A stretch of DNA of 64,000 nt. It comes from Achatina immaculata. Its lineage: Eukaryota > Mollusca > Gastropoda > Stylommatophora > Achatinidae. How positions within the stretch are numbered: the first letter of the stretch is position 1; each line of letters starts with the position of its first letter. The notes under the pieces are model-generated. The model had not been told where the DNA came from. It saw nothing but the letters and a program-made list of their open reading frames with translations, and did no database searches. Shown here piece by piece: positions 1 through 9,456 of this stretch. The DNA is taken from contig CM019713.1 of NCBI GenBank assembly GCA_009760885.1, forward strand, positions 6,020,996 to 6,084,995, given 5' to 3'. Both the position numbers and the translations under genes were made by a program.

Positions 1-359
1 CGGTAATTAGATGCAGGATATTTTCTGTTTACTGCCCATAATTGAAGTTGCTAGCCCCATGCTGGTAAGACGTAAACGTCAGAATAGCTACAGTAATAAA
101 TTCCTGCAAAGTAATAAATTGCTGTCCTTACGCCTTACGGTGATGGTTTCAGGAGCGGCCAGGCATCAGCAGGAAGACTTCCAGAAGAGATTACGACAGG
201 AGTGAAATACAGACTATTAAGATAGTCGTGAAAGAGGGAGATAGAGAAGAAGGGTGCAGGAGGAGCATAAAGGAGGCTGCTTGCTACCCTGAGAATGTGT
301 GAGATAAGGGTGTAGGTTACTGGATAGAAAGAACGGATATATTGATGGACAGTCTTTGT

Positions 360-487
360 GGACATACAGACGGACGGACAAAAGGAGAGACAGAGAGACA
401 AATAGATACATAGACAGAAAGACGGAAGGGCAGACAGACAGACAGACAAGGCAGACAGACAGACAGATCGAACGAACGAAAGAACAT
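360..487. repeat. GACA/CGAA microsatellite, tail of the adjacent LINE
   Basis: Degenerate (GACA)n and (CGAA)n tetranucleotides lie directly after the AATAAAG-type 3' end of the minus-strand LINE at 480-1380. Read on the minus strand the order is AATAAAG, then TTCG units, then TCTG units. This makes it the simple-repeat tail of that element rather than an independent microsatellite. The open frames across it are low-complexity Leu/Ser/Cys/Val artefacts. Confidence 0.7.
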
Positions 488-1380
488 ACTTTATTTTCAA
501 AGGGTTAAACATTGGGCACGCAGGCCCACTTAACATTCTGCCCTTCATCATACAGCTTTCACTCAGTCATAATCATTCAGCATTTATTAATGAGCATTAA
601 TAATCATGAAGACACATTTAAATGATTACATAAATAATTAATAAACTTATCTCTTGTCCGTACACTTCACACTCTGATTTATGCAACGGCATGAAATAAA
701 CTTGCATTCTAACATTAATTCAAAACTAAAATTTATAGAAAAGCTGTTAAAAAACAGAACAATCAAGCCACACTTTAAACTGCTTTACACTATGCTTATG
801 AAGGCGTATACCCCATATCAAACAGATGTTGACATAGTTTAAAATTATAAGAACAAATATTACTTGTAAGTTTTACAAAAGTGGGCTATCTCCATGAGTA
901 AGAGAAGCTTTTTTTTAAAGATGTCAAGCCTTGGTTTTAGGAGAATACAATTGCTTAAGCGTTGACTGTGTTTTGGGTTGAATTTGAACAACTACCACAT
1001 ATAGGGTGGAGCATTATGCAATAGAATTTTATGAATTAACTTGGCCTTGTTGAAAAGAAATCTCTTCCTGAGGGGTAGATATCAAGATGTTTGTCCTTAT
1101 TTGTAATATGTGCTGCATGTTTGTCATCTAGAAGCCATTATTGCTCGTTTTTTAAGTGAAAAAAGTCTTTTCATGTTTGACACGGAATGGTTGTACTGTG
1201 GAACAGTAGTCCAAGTGTGTCTGTATCTGTGGTATCTAGTATATTTTCCTGGTGTCTGTATCAAGAAAATGTTTAATTTTAGTAAATTGGTAAACTCTTT
1301 GTGCAACGAACTTGGTTAGATTGTCTGCATGATGATTCCAGCTGAGGTGGTGGTCAATCATGAGACCTAGAGTTTTATCT
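480..1380 (-). mobile_element. 5'-truncated CR1/L2-like LINE, RT thumb region and 3' end
   Basis: On the minus strand, frames interrupted by stops and shifts read through a reverse-transcriptase C-terminal region. It starts with LGLMIDHHLSWNHHADNLTK near 1370. An HLDYCSTV motif follows near 1215, then LPLRKRFLFNKAKLIHKILL and NAPPYM near 1030-1090, then LKPRLDIFKK near 920. These are the usual motifs of the thumb and C-terminus of CR1/L2/Jockey-type LINEs. The frame breaks near 1255 and again downstream, so it is dead. It ends in AATAAAG (about 488) followed by a TTCG/TCTG tail. The terminal 100 bp recur at 20870, 47403 and, for the upstream part, 63850. Confidence 0.75.
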
Positions 1381-1423
1381 TCACTAACATTCTCTATCTG
1401 TGAAGTTAGAGAATGTTAGTGAA
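1380..1423. other. Perfect 16-bp inverted repeat (fold-back) at the LINE 5' truncation
   Basis: Arms TTCACTAACATTCTCT (1380-1395) and AGAGAATGTTAGTGAA (1408-1423) are exact reverse complements around a 12-nt loop. The left arm is the last LINE-derived sequence and the right arm leads directly into (CAGA)n. This suggests a snap-back or template-switch event during truncated LINE insertion. Confidence 0.85.
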
Positions 1424-1496
1424 CAGACAGACAGACAGACAGACGGACGGACGGACGGACAGACGGCCAGACAGACAGACAGATATTATCTATCTA
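1424..1496. repeat. (CAGA)n/(CGGA)n/(TATC)n microsatellite
   Basis: About 70 bp of GACA, GACG and terminal TATC units follow the fold-back at the 5' side of the LINE fragment. The same tetranucleotide family is found at its 3' side, so the element is bracketed by similar simple repeats. Confidence 0.9.
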
Positions 1497-1688
1497 TCGG
1501 ATATTAAGTACCGCACAAACATAAACAAGGACTTATGGATTTTTTCCTAGCAAATCTCTAACCCCCCACCCTTTCCCCCTCCGCGATGTAAACATTTTTA
1601 CAGTTCGTGGGCTCCTGTTTTATGGCAGCAGCTAATGCGCGCAGCACATTAAGCAAACAAACTCTTAAATGCCACTGATGCATTCAAG

Positions 1689-1756
1689 ATGGCCGCGACT
1701 GACACACCTGACGAAAGCCAGACGTTGGAGGTCGTATCACAAGACGTCAAAACGGG
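1689..1756 (+). CDS. Weak candidate first coding exon
   Basis: The ATG at 1689 sits in AAGATGGCCGC, which matches the YY1-type initiator consensus AAnATGGCnGC often placed over metazoan start codons. The frame codes MAATDTPDESQTLEVVSQDV, then KTG. A GT at 1757-1758 (GGGGTAATA) could be a splice donor; without splicing the frame stops at 1758-1760. The local sequence is richer in G+C and CpG than its surroundings. I see no matching downstream exon and recognise no family, so this may be chance. Confidence 0.15.
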
Positions 1757-1760
1757 GTAA

Positions 1761-2078
1761 TAAATGTGTTATAGCGCCGGGGGCCTGGAGTCTGGTGACG
1801 GCTTTCCGTTGGGGGAGCCAGTTAAATATTTTCTCTTTCAGTTTTCTTCTTTGCTTTCTCATAAGATAATTAGTTGGGGGGAAAACTCTGAAGAAGATTA
1901 GAAAATACACATTATTCTTTTTTTTAAATATATATTCGTGTTTGTTCTTATTGCAATTCCTTCCATCAACGCTGACAATAGGGTTCTAAAAAAAATGCTC
2001 TTATTTATGTTCCTGTTCTCTTATTTTTACATATAAACTTTAAAAATATTATACAAATTTGCTTCTGCTTTACTACTG
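1761..2078. other. AT-rich unannotated stretch
   Basis: T-rich and A-rich single-copy-looking sequence between the exon candidate and the SINE. I see no coding signal or repeat in it. Confidence 0.5.
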
Positions 2079-2259
2079 GTGGGAGCCTGAGTGGTGTAAT
2101 AGTTAGTGCGCTCTCCTCTCATGCGGAGATCAATGGTTCGAATCTGGTCTGAGGTGCATCAGTCACTCATCTGTAGAAATGAATACTTGACTCCTTTTTT
2201 TTGCAACTGGGCATGAAAGAGCAGTCCACGCTTGATGCCGACTATATCATCCTCTAGAA
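2079..2259 (+). mobile_element. tRNA-derived SINE
   Basis: A pol III internal promoter pattern is visible. The A-box-like segment is AGTGGTGTAATAGTTAGTGC near 2089-2108, and an exact B box GGTTCGAATCT lies at 2135-2145, with tRNA-like spacing. The rest does not fold as a functional tRNA, and a unique-looking body follows, so this is a SINE head. Directly downstream (2260) a CAGTAGTTCCTAAACTGTTT stretch resembles the left end of a hAT-type element, but no right end was found. Confidence 0.6.
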
Positions 2260-2317
2260 CAGTAGTTCCTAAACTGTTTGAAATTGCGTGCTCTTAATAT
2301 ATATTCTTTTCATCTCT

Positions 2318-2602
2318 CTCTCTCTCTCTCTCTAAATCTTAATTGCCCAGGGAACATGGGGATTCGGCAAGGGTTTTCCACAAACGTCTCTCCTTTTGTC
2401 TTTTTTCTGCTCTTGCCCAGGTGAGCCTTCTATTGTTCAATAATCTCTCTGTTATTCTTCTCCATGTCTCCTTTGGTTTACCCTTACTTCTGTTCCCCTG
2501 CGGTGTCCATCTTAGTGCTATTTTTGGTAGTGAGTTGTCAGTCATTCGGAGCACATGTCCCATACATCGCCGGCGTCTTTTTGTCATACATAACAAAGGC
2601 AC
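2318..2602 (-). mobile_element. LINE RT C-terminal fragment with (AG)n tail
   Basis: An 87-codon minus-strand frame (2602 to 2339) carries GHVLRMTDNSLPKIALRW, KGKPKETWRRITERLLNN, LTWARAE and LWKTLAESPCSLGN. This is the basic C-terminal module that follows the RT domain in RTE-like LINEs. It ends within a few bases of an (AG)n run (2318-2338 as TC). A second copy of the same subfamily is at 58447-58617 (+), also ending in (AG)n. Only the terminal part is present, so it is heavily 5' truncated. Confidence 0.75.
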
Positions 2603-3837
2603 ATAGAGATATGATGTTAGTGTTCATTTTCCCTGACCTGTCAGCACACTAGAGAGTGATGTGGATGTGTGAATATATATATATATATATATATATATAC
2701 ACTAATTTTTAAACATTTCTGTATCATACGCAGTGGCTTCGAATCGAGTGTCCCTTTAGGCTAGCAACTGAATAAAGGATAGACCAATGAAGTGTTGACA
2801 ATCAAAAATATGCTTTTTTTACGTATTCAAGAGGAGAAGTGGACGTTTTTTCGGAAAGAAGTGTTTTAGCGCGTTACCCATAACAAGTGTGTGACTGACT
2901 CCATCAGCTGGCGCACACTTCAATGGGTGGTGGAACGGACGGCGGGGCACATATGAGAATGGCAGGAGTGCGGGGATGCCAGCCTCTGATTACATTTACA
3001 ATTACAGTTTATTACATATTCATGTTTTGATTACAGAACTACGGGAATATATATCCGAGGGTATTTCTCCATCATGTGCGTCCAAGATTTCTACATTTAT
3101 AACATACACCGTGGTATTTCATTAGAGATTTCAGGTTCAGCAAATGAAGATAGGCGCCATTTGACCGATTCACGCTCTAGAAAGTGATACTTCGATTGTT
3201 GTGATATTCGATGTGGAGTTCGATTCCTGCGCTGGCGGTTGGAAGTGTTTGTGTCCTGTGGTGGCTGTTCATAGTTTGGTCGAGTCGGTGCAAAACGAAC
3301 GCGTCAAATGAGCGACGGCCTCGTCACTCTTTCAAGATATAGGTCGGTTCTGTGTATCGAGCTGCTAAGCTAGGTGCTATGTCGTCGCTTGTGAGACGTG
3401 AACTTCCCACAATGACGAACTAATGTAATCTTTCATGCGTCCCAGTTCGGCCTGGCGCCTTGGCAGCGGGTTTGGTGCCAAGAGCGACGCTGACTAGTTT
3501 CGCATTTGGACTTTTGTAGTTCCTAAAATGGCGTCCTCTATGGGTGGGTCATCATCAAGGACTGATGCGAATGACCGTCGATATTCCTTGGCATAAGCGG
3601 TTGTAGGAAAAATACCGGAAAATCTAATACTGAATATTGTATTTAATTAGTAGTATCAAAGAATTAGTCTTTGCCCCGAAACAAGTTTAATTGTTTTGTT
3701 TTGTTTTTGTTTGGTATTTTTAGACAGAGCTTACGTGCGTATGAATGAGTACTCGTTTAAAAGGGTATATTCTTGATAACGTTCACAAAGGTAGGAGTAA
3801 TTTAGAGTCTTCTGGCAACTCGGAGAAATATTCCTTT
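2603..3837. other. Mostly unexplained single-copy-looking DNA
   Basis: Contains an (AT)n run at about 2675-2698. A tRNA-like B box GAGTTCGATTCC lies at 3216-3227, preceded by a weak A-box region, possibly an old SINE spanning about 3165-3300. Nothing else was recognised; no coding frame stands out. Confidence 0.4.
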
Positions 3838-3964
3838 GGCACTAGTCTTAGTTGCATCGAGAATGTGATAAAGTTCATGAGGTACTGGTCTTATTTGCCT
3901 CGAAAATATGATAAAGTGCACAGGGCACTGGTCTTAGTTGCCTCGAGAATGTGATAAAATGCAG
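3838..3964. repeat. 43-bp minisatellite, 3 units
   Basis: Units starting GGCACT/GGTACT at 3838, 3881 and 3924 share GGTCTTAGTTGCCTCGAGAA and GATAAAGTGCA. The open frame 3745-3954 across it is a by-product of this repeat. Confidence 0.9.
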
Positions 3965-4680
3965 TCTTTATTATTGCAGTCAATATAAATGCAGTCAATT
4001 AGTCTTCTTCGAGTCTAAATGGTCGCGAAATTAGTAGGAGTGCTTTTCATATTTCAGTTTCTTTTTCCCTCGTTTTAATGTCAGGTAACATCCAGTTAGT
4101 ATGTAATTATTGTAACTGTCACTAATTACACGGCTGTTTTCTATGTGCGTTTCTAACAAAGAGGGAAGCACTAAACATAACGGAAAAATCTTTACAATCT
4201 GTGATCCGCTCTGTTGGGAAACTAGGCACAGACAGCAGCCACAGACCAAAGTGGAAGTACGAGCGAGGGAACAGCCAACCACTGATTTACCAGCAACACT
4301 GACGAGCAGTTTAGAATGATGTCATTACTCAGAATAGCGCATCTTTTGGGGCGTCGAACGCACGGGTGAATATGTCAGTTATATTTGTGATCTGGACCAT
4401 ATTGAGGATCCAAGAAACGTTATCACTTTAAGATTACACATGATATAATTCTAATGAGAGCAATCGTTCTGATTCTTACATTCTTGCTTTCCTTCATGCA
4501 GACAGAAGCAATTCCCAGAAAGCGTGCATTTTTATGAAGACCCTATTTGAGAGTTATTTTGTGTTTAATATTCCATTTTATACTTAAATATTCTCAGTTA
4601 TCAAGGAGTTTCAAATTCAGATATACTGCTTCCCAGTTGCTCGCATGTCATACGGTCTACTCTGTCGAAATACTCTACAC
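3965..4680. other. No recognised feature
   Basis: AT-rich sequence. An 83-codon minus-strand open frame (4031-4282) has no recognisable motif and no Kozak or splice context, so I do not call a gene. Confidence 0.4.
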
Positions 4681-5203
4681 CAGGTTTTCCCAATGCAGGT
4701 TCCACGACGGGTCCCCAAAAGGGTTCCACCAGAGATCGTGACTTAAAAACTTGTCCTAGTCACCTCTTACGGAAGCCTAGAGCTTAGCCTACATGCTTCT
4801 GTTTTTTTTTTTTTGTTGTTGTTGTCCAAAAACAGGTTGATTGAAAACTCACTGTTAGTTCTACACAAGGAAAGGGGAACAAAAACAATAACTCTTGCAC
4901 GTGCCGTATACACAAGCCATACCTGATTAACATTTAGTATACTATACATTTATTCATTCTTCTGTTTTAGCGACGGCGGCCTCTACTGGATAAACTAAAC
5001 CGCAAAAACATGTTTTGTTTGTGCCTATACTAGCGACTTTATTAGAATTGGTGTTTTATAGGGAGGAGAAGTTACCGGCGGGGAAGGGGAACATATGAAA
5101 TGAAAAATGAGCGGCATTAAAACTATCATAATGCAGGTGTTCTGTGGGGATAGAAAAAAAATATTCCAATGGTTCCCTGGGGGCGAAAAGGTTGAGAAAC
5201 GCT
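4681..5203. mobile_element. Probable hAT-type MITE
   Basis: The left edge CAGGTTTTCCCAATGCAGGT, followed by repeated GGGTTCCACC segments, and the right edge GGGGGCGAAAAGGTTGAGAA ACGCTA resemble degenerate hAT-type terminal repeats (CAGNGGTTCCCAACC...GGTTGAGAAACGCTG). No transposase frame lies inside, and no 8-bp target duplication is visible, so the limits are uncertain. Confidence 0.4.
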
Positions 5204-5261
5204 ACAACTATATAAACTTATTTTGGCTGTTTATATAGAAGGAGTCGTCGATCTTGGCCTC

Positions 5262-6690
5262 CAATGTCAACTTCTACAATCACGGCCTTCCTACTTCCCT
5301 TCTTTGCCCATCTCTACAATCATGGTCTTCATTCTTTCCTTCTTCTGATGATCTTTGCAAATCACAGTCTTTATTCTTCCTTCTTCTATCCATTTCTACA
5401 ATTGTAGTTTTCATTCTTCCCTTCCTCTGTCCATGTATACAATTGCAGTCTTCATTCTCTCCTTCTATCCATTTCTATAAGCATAATAATAATTGTATAA
5501 TCATAGCCTTCTTCTGTCCATTTATGCAATTGTAGTCTTCATTCTCTCCTTCTATCCATTTCTATAAGAATAATAATAATTGTATAATCATAGCCTTCTT
5601 TTGTCCATTTATACAATCGTCCTTCTATCCATTTCTATAAGAATAATAATAATTGTATAATCATAGCCTTCTTCTGTCCATTTATACAATCGTAGTCTTC
5701 ATTCTCTCCTTCTATCCATTTCTACAAGAATAATAATAATTGTATAATCATAGCCTTCTTCTGTCCATTTATACAATCGTAGTCTTCATTCTCTCCTTCT
5801 ATCCATTTCTACAAGAATAATAATAATTGTATAATCATAGCCTTCTTCTGTCCATTTATACAATCGTAGTCTTCATTCTCTCCTTCTATCCATTTCTACA
5901 AGAATAATAATAATTGTATAATCATAGCCTTCTTCTGTCCATTTATACAATCGTAGTCTTCATTCTCTCCTTCTATCCATTTCTACAAGAATAATAATAA
6001 TTGTATAATCATAGCCTTCTTCTGTCCATTTATACAATCGTAGTCTTCATTCTCTCCTTCTATCCATTTCTACAAGAATAATAATAATTGTATAATCATA
6101 GCCTTCTTCTGTCCATTTATACAATCGTAGTCTTCATTCTCTCCTTCTATCCATTTCTACAAGAATAATAATAATTGTATAATCATAGCCTTCTTCTGTC
6201 CATTTATACAATCGTAGTCTTCATTCTCTCCTTCTATCCATTTCTACAATCACAGTTTTCATTCTTCCCTTTTCCCATCCATTTATACAATCATAGTCTT
6301 CATTCTCTCCTTCTATCGATTTCTACAATCATAGTTTTCATTCTTCCTTTCTTCTTATGATTTTACACAGTCATAGTTTTCATTCTTCCTTTCTTCTTAT
6401 GATTTTACACAGTCATAGTTTCATTCTTCCCTTCTTCTCATCCAATTATATACTCATAGTCCTCAATGTTCCCATCCTCTATCAGTTTCTACAATCATAC
6501 CCCTGGTGCCTCCTTTCTTCTGCCTATTTCTACAATCACAACCTTTATTCTTCCCTTCTGCTCATTGACACAATCTTTATGTTCTATCCTTCCTTTCTTA
6601 TGGCCAAATGCTACAATCTTTTACTCGCCTCTTTTGCCTTTGAGCACTTCTACAAACAGCCCGCTTTATCCTTTCTTTTTGCAACGTGTC
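5262..6690. repeat. 87-bp minisatellite with degenerate ~40-bp flanking units
   Basis: The core array (about 5454-6240) has 87-bp spacing: ATTCTCTCCT recurs at 5454, 5541, 5701, 5788, 5875, 5962, 6049, 6136 and 6223. One unit (about 5614) has lost 14 bp, giving a 160-bp gap. Each unit is itself two diverged copies of an older ~40-bp motif (CTACAATCATAGTCTTCATT then CTTCTGTCCATT). That motif continues in decayed form on both sides. The Phe/Leu/Ser-rich open frames here are repeat artefacts. Confidence 0.9.
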
Positions 6691-7485
6691 TCTCTGACCC
6701 TGTCAACCGGCAGCCTCTTAGTTCAATTTTAATTCTTCCCAAGAATCCTTGTTTGTTTTTGTTCCTTCATCCTCGTTCTTTCAATTTTTATCCCTTTTTC
6801 TGACTCAATTATTTCTTTTTTTTTTGTGTGTGTGCATGTGTGTGTCCCAAGTGACACACATCCCCCTCCTACCCCTCCCCCCACCCCTTTTTTTTTCCTC
6901 ATCTGAGAAAACACACACGTGTTATCTAATTTAAAGAAGCAGCACTCCGTGTGTTGATGCTGAAGGAGGGGCCCCCCCTACCCCCACGTCACAAAACACG
7001 CTCTCACGTCATCGCTATTGTCACACTTGTTTGCTTGTCCGTTTGCCACCACTCGGTTTTGTGCAAGCACTTATTATTCTTTGATTAATTCTCTGCCTCG
7101 CCTCGGGTAGTTTTGCGCTTGGTGAATAAAAACCCAGGGATTTTACTACCGTGGCCGTGTTGGGACAGCAAAATGGAACACGACGCCACAGCAGAGAGCT
7201 TTACAGGGCCACACATTTCTTTTCTTCTCAGTTTTCTATGAATGCTCTTTTTGGTGTAGGGGAAAAAAATATGAATAATTCTTTCTTTTAAAAAAAAAAA
7301 GTGTTTTTTAACGTCTTCCTTCGCGGATTTATTTATTCTGTTCTAAGTTTGCACGACTAGTCACAGCTGAAGTCTTTCATGGCTGAGTTATTAAAATATC
7401 TGCCTACTAAACGAAATGAGATCGATTCAAATCGGACAAAATCCTGAGATTATTATTATTTTTTTTTAAACAGGCTCTAGTTGTC
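6691..7485. other. No recognised gene; homopolymer- and pyrimidine-rich
   Basis: Contains poly-T, a short GT run (about 6825-6845) and C-rich patches. A short ATG frame at about 7172 (MEHDATAESFTG...) has a plausible start context but stops after about 22 codons. A tRNA-like segment (about 7378-7435, CGATTCAAATCGG) could be an old SINE. Confidence 0.35.
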
Positions 7486-7719
7486 TCTTTAGTTCGAATA
7501 TTCTTAACCTGCGATCTAGGAATCTCCGGAAGGTCCATGAAAAGATTTTTTTTTTGGGGGGGGAGGGGGACACGGACCAGCAAATGGATTAGCTCAATTA
7601 AAAAGTAGATCTTAACATCATCCGGGTTCTATTTACTCATTTATTTTTTAAAGAGGGGTCTACAGATGCTCTCTGACTGGAAAAGAGGTTCGACGGCCCA
7701 GAAAGGTTGAGAACCACTG
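7486..7719. mobile_element. hAT-type MITE
   Basis: The left part TATTCTTAACCTGCGATCTA followed by GGTCCATGAAAAG and the right terminus AGAAAGGTTGAGAACCACTG (ending 7719) fit a hAT MITE with TIR core GTTCTYAACCT. The interior is short and non-coding. A clear target duplication is not visible. Confidence 0.5.
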
Positions 7720-8065
7720 TATAGTGGTTGCGTGTTCTCATATCATTTCCTGAGCACTGGAACTCTATATCAGCCCCCTGCACGTGGACACCATGTACCC
7801 GCAAGTTGAGCACGTCAAAATACACACCCGGCTCGGCACTGATATATGCCAGTATGTTTGACGTGAAAAGAACAGAAAAATCTCTACTTCCAGAACTACC
7901 TAACACCCCACTAAATTAAAACATAAATTCAGCGGAGTATAACAGCCAGAAGTTCTCTTTAAAAAACGTTGGAAGAAATTCTGAATTTTTTAAAATGTCG
8001 AAACTAAAATGCTGTTTTTTTGTTTTTTTTAATGGCTGATAATAAAATCCAGCATTAAATCGGTG
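7720..8065. other. No recognised feature
   Basis: AT-rich sequence between the MITE and the 27-bp array. The opposing open frames at 7637-7919 have no recognisable domain. Confidence 0.4.
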
Positions 8066-8536
8066 TCAGCATATAAGAAATGAGTTCATGCGTGACGTTT
8101 CAAGCAGTGAGTTTATACATGATGCTACAAGCGAAGAGTTTATACGTGACGCTACAAGCTAAGAATTTATACGTGACGCTACAAGCGAAGAGTTTATACA
8201 TGATGCTACAAGCGAAGAGTTTATACGTGACGCTAAAAGCTAAGAGTTTATACGTGACGCTACAAGCTAAGAGTTTACACGTGACGCTACAAGCGAAGAG
8301 TTTATACATGATGCTACAAGCGAAGAGTTTATACGTGACGCTAAAAGCTAAGAGTTTATACGTGACGCTACAAGCGAAGAGTTTAACATGATGATACAAG
8401 CTAAGAGTTTATACGTGACGCTACAAGCTAAGAGTTTATACGTGACGCTACAAGCTAAGAGTTTATACGTGACGCTACAAGCTAAGAGTTTATACGTGAC
8501 GCTACAAGCTAAGAGTTTATACGTGACGCTACAAGC
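8066..8536. repeat. 27-bp minisatellite array I
   Basis: About 16-17 units of a 27-mer with core GTGACGCTACAAGCTAAGAG then TTTATAC. Variants include ATGATGCTAC and AAGCGAAGAG. As 27 is a multiple of three, both strands stay open for about 100 codons; these frames (MLQAKSLYVT type repeats) are artefacts. The unit is about 70% identical to that of array II at 9110. Confidence 0.95.
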
Positions 8537-9109
8537 AACTGGCGAAAGTTGGTAGTTCGAATCCAGACAGAGGCGCTCATGTTACCCGGGGTGGTTAGAC
8601 GGGTATCTGGCTTCTTTTAGAACTGGGAAAGGAAAGACAGCCGGTCGTAGCTGACCACATGGCACTCTGCCGATAGGCCAGGGAAAATATAGCGGCACTA
8701 CACCCTACGCAGGCCAGTGAGAGCGGGGCCCAGCCGGCACACCCCCAGCCGGCACACCACTCCCGGGGCCCAGCCGGCACACCACTCCCGGGACCCAGGG
8801 GTTTTCCCTTGTTTTAATGAAGGGCCCGGAAAGCTTCAAGAGGGGGCTGTTGTGGAAAATAGAATGGCTTAGTAAAGGAATGCTTCTGAACCGCCGTGCA
8901 AAAAATATCTCTCATAGGTCCTACCCTGGGTGCACCTAAGCCATAGCAAGGTTACCTTTATCTTCTTACCTACAGGCACTGTCTGTCTATCTCGCATTCT
9001 TTACCCCCCTATTTGAGGCGTAGGCCTCATGAAGGGCTCCTCATTTTTTTCTGCCCTGGGCTGTTTCTTTTACCCGTCTTCAGGTGTAGTCCATCTTTTT
9101 GTATAAACC
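8537..9109. other. GC-rich insert between two related 27-bp arrays
   Basis: Begins near TAGTTCGAATCCAGACAG (about 8552), a B-box-like sequence, followed by a SINE-like body (GACCACATGGCACTCTGCCG). It holds a 25-bp G+C-rich repeat (CCCAGCCGGCACACCACTCC, three copies, 8728-8793). It is much richer in G+C than its surroundings. It probably represents one or more insertions, including a tRNA-derived SINE, into a once continuous 27-bp array. Confidence 0.45.
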
Positions 9110-9456
9110 ATGAATGCTGCAAGAAATGAGTTTATACGTAGTGCTGCAAGAAATGAGTTTATACGTAGTGCTGCAAGAAATGAGATTATGCGTAGTGCTG
9201 CAAGAAATGAGATTATGCGTAGTGCTGCAAGAAATGAGTTTATGCGTAGTGCTGCAAGAAATGAGTTTATGCGTAGTGCTGCAAGAAATGAGTTTATACG
9301 TAGTGCTGCAAGAAATGAGTTTATACGTAGTGCTGCAAGAAATGAGTTTATACGTAGTGCTGCAAGAAATGAGTTTATGCGTAGTGCTGCAAGAAATTAG
9401 ATTATACGTAGTGCTGCAAGAAATGAGATTATACGTAATGCTGCAAGCATTGAGTT
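9110..9456. repeat. 27-bp minisatellite array II
   Basis: About 13 units of TGCTGCAAGAAATGAGTTTA then TACGTAG, with ATTATGCG and TTTATGCG variants. The 96-128 codon open frames on both strands are repeat-driven. The last unit decays into GCATTGAGTTCATTC, resembling the first unit of array I (GAGTTCATGCGTG at about 8083). Confidence 0.95.

Noticed and set aside
2079..2155. Genuine tRNA gene
   Set aside because: A and B boxes are present, but the acceptor and anticodon arms do not pair and no terminator follows; a SINE head fits better.
4031..4282. 83-codon Cys-containing frame
   Set aside because: No domain, start context or neighbouring exon; within chance length for AT-rich DNA.
6749..6934. 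Opposing 61-codon frames in GT/CA-rich DNA
   Set aside because: Low complexity; no coding character.
7711..7730. Palindrome AACCACTGTATAGTGGTT as a regulatory operator
   Set aside because: It coincides with the terminus of a hAT-type MITE and is better explained by it.
8066..9456. CRISPR-like array of regularly spaced repeats
   Set aside because: Units are contiguous tandem repeats without variable spacers, in eukaryotic DNA; no cas-like genes.
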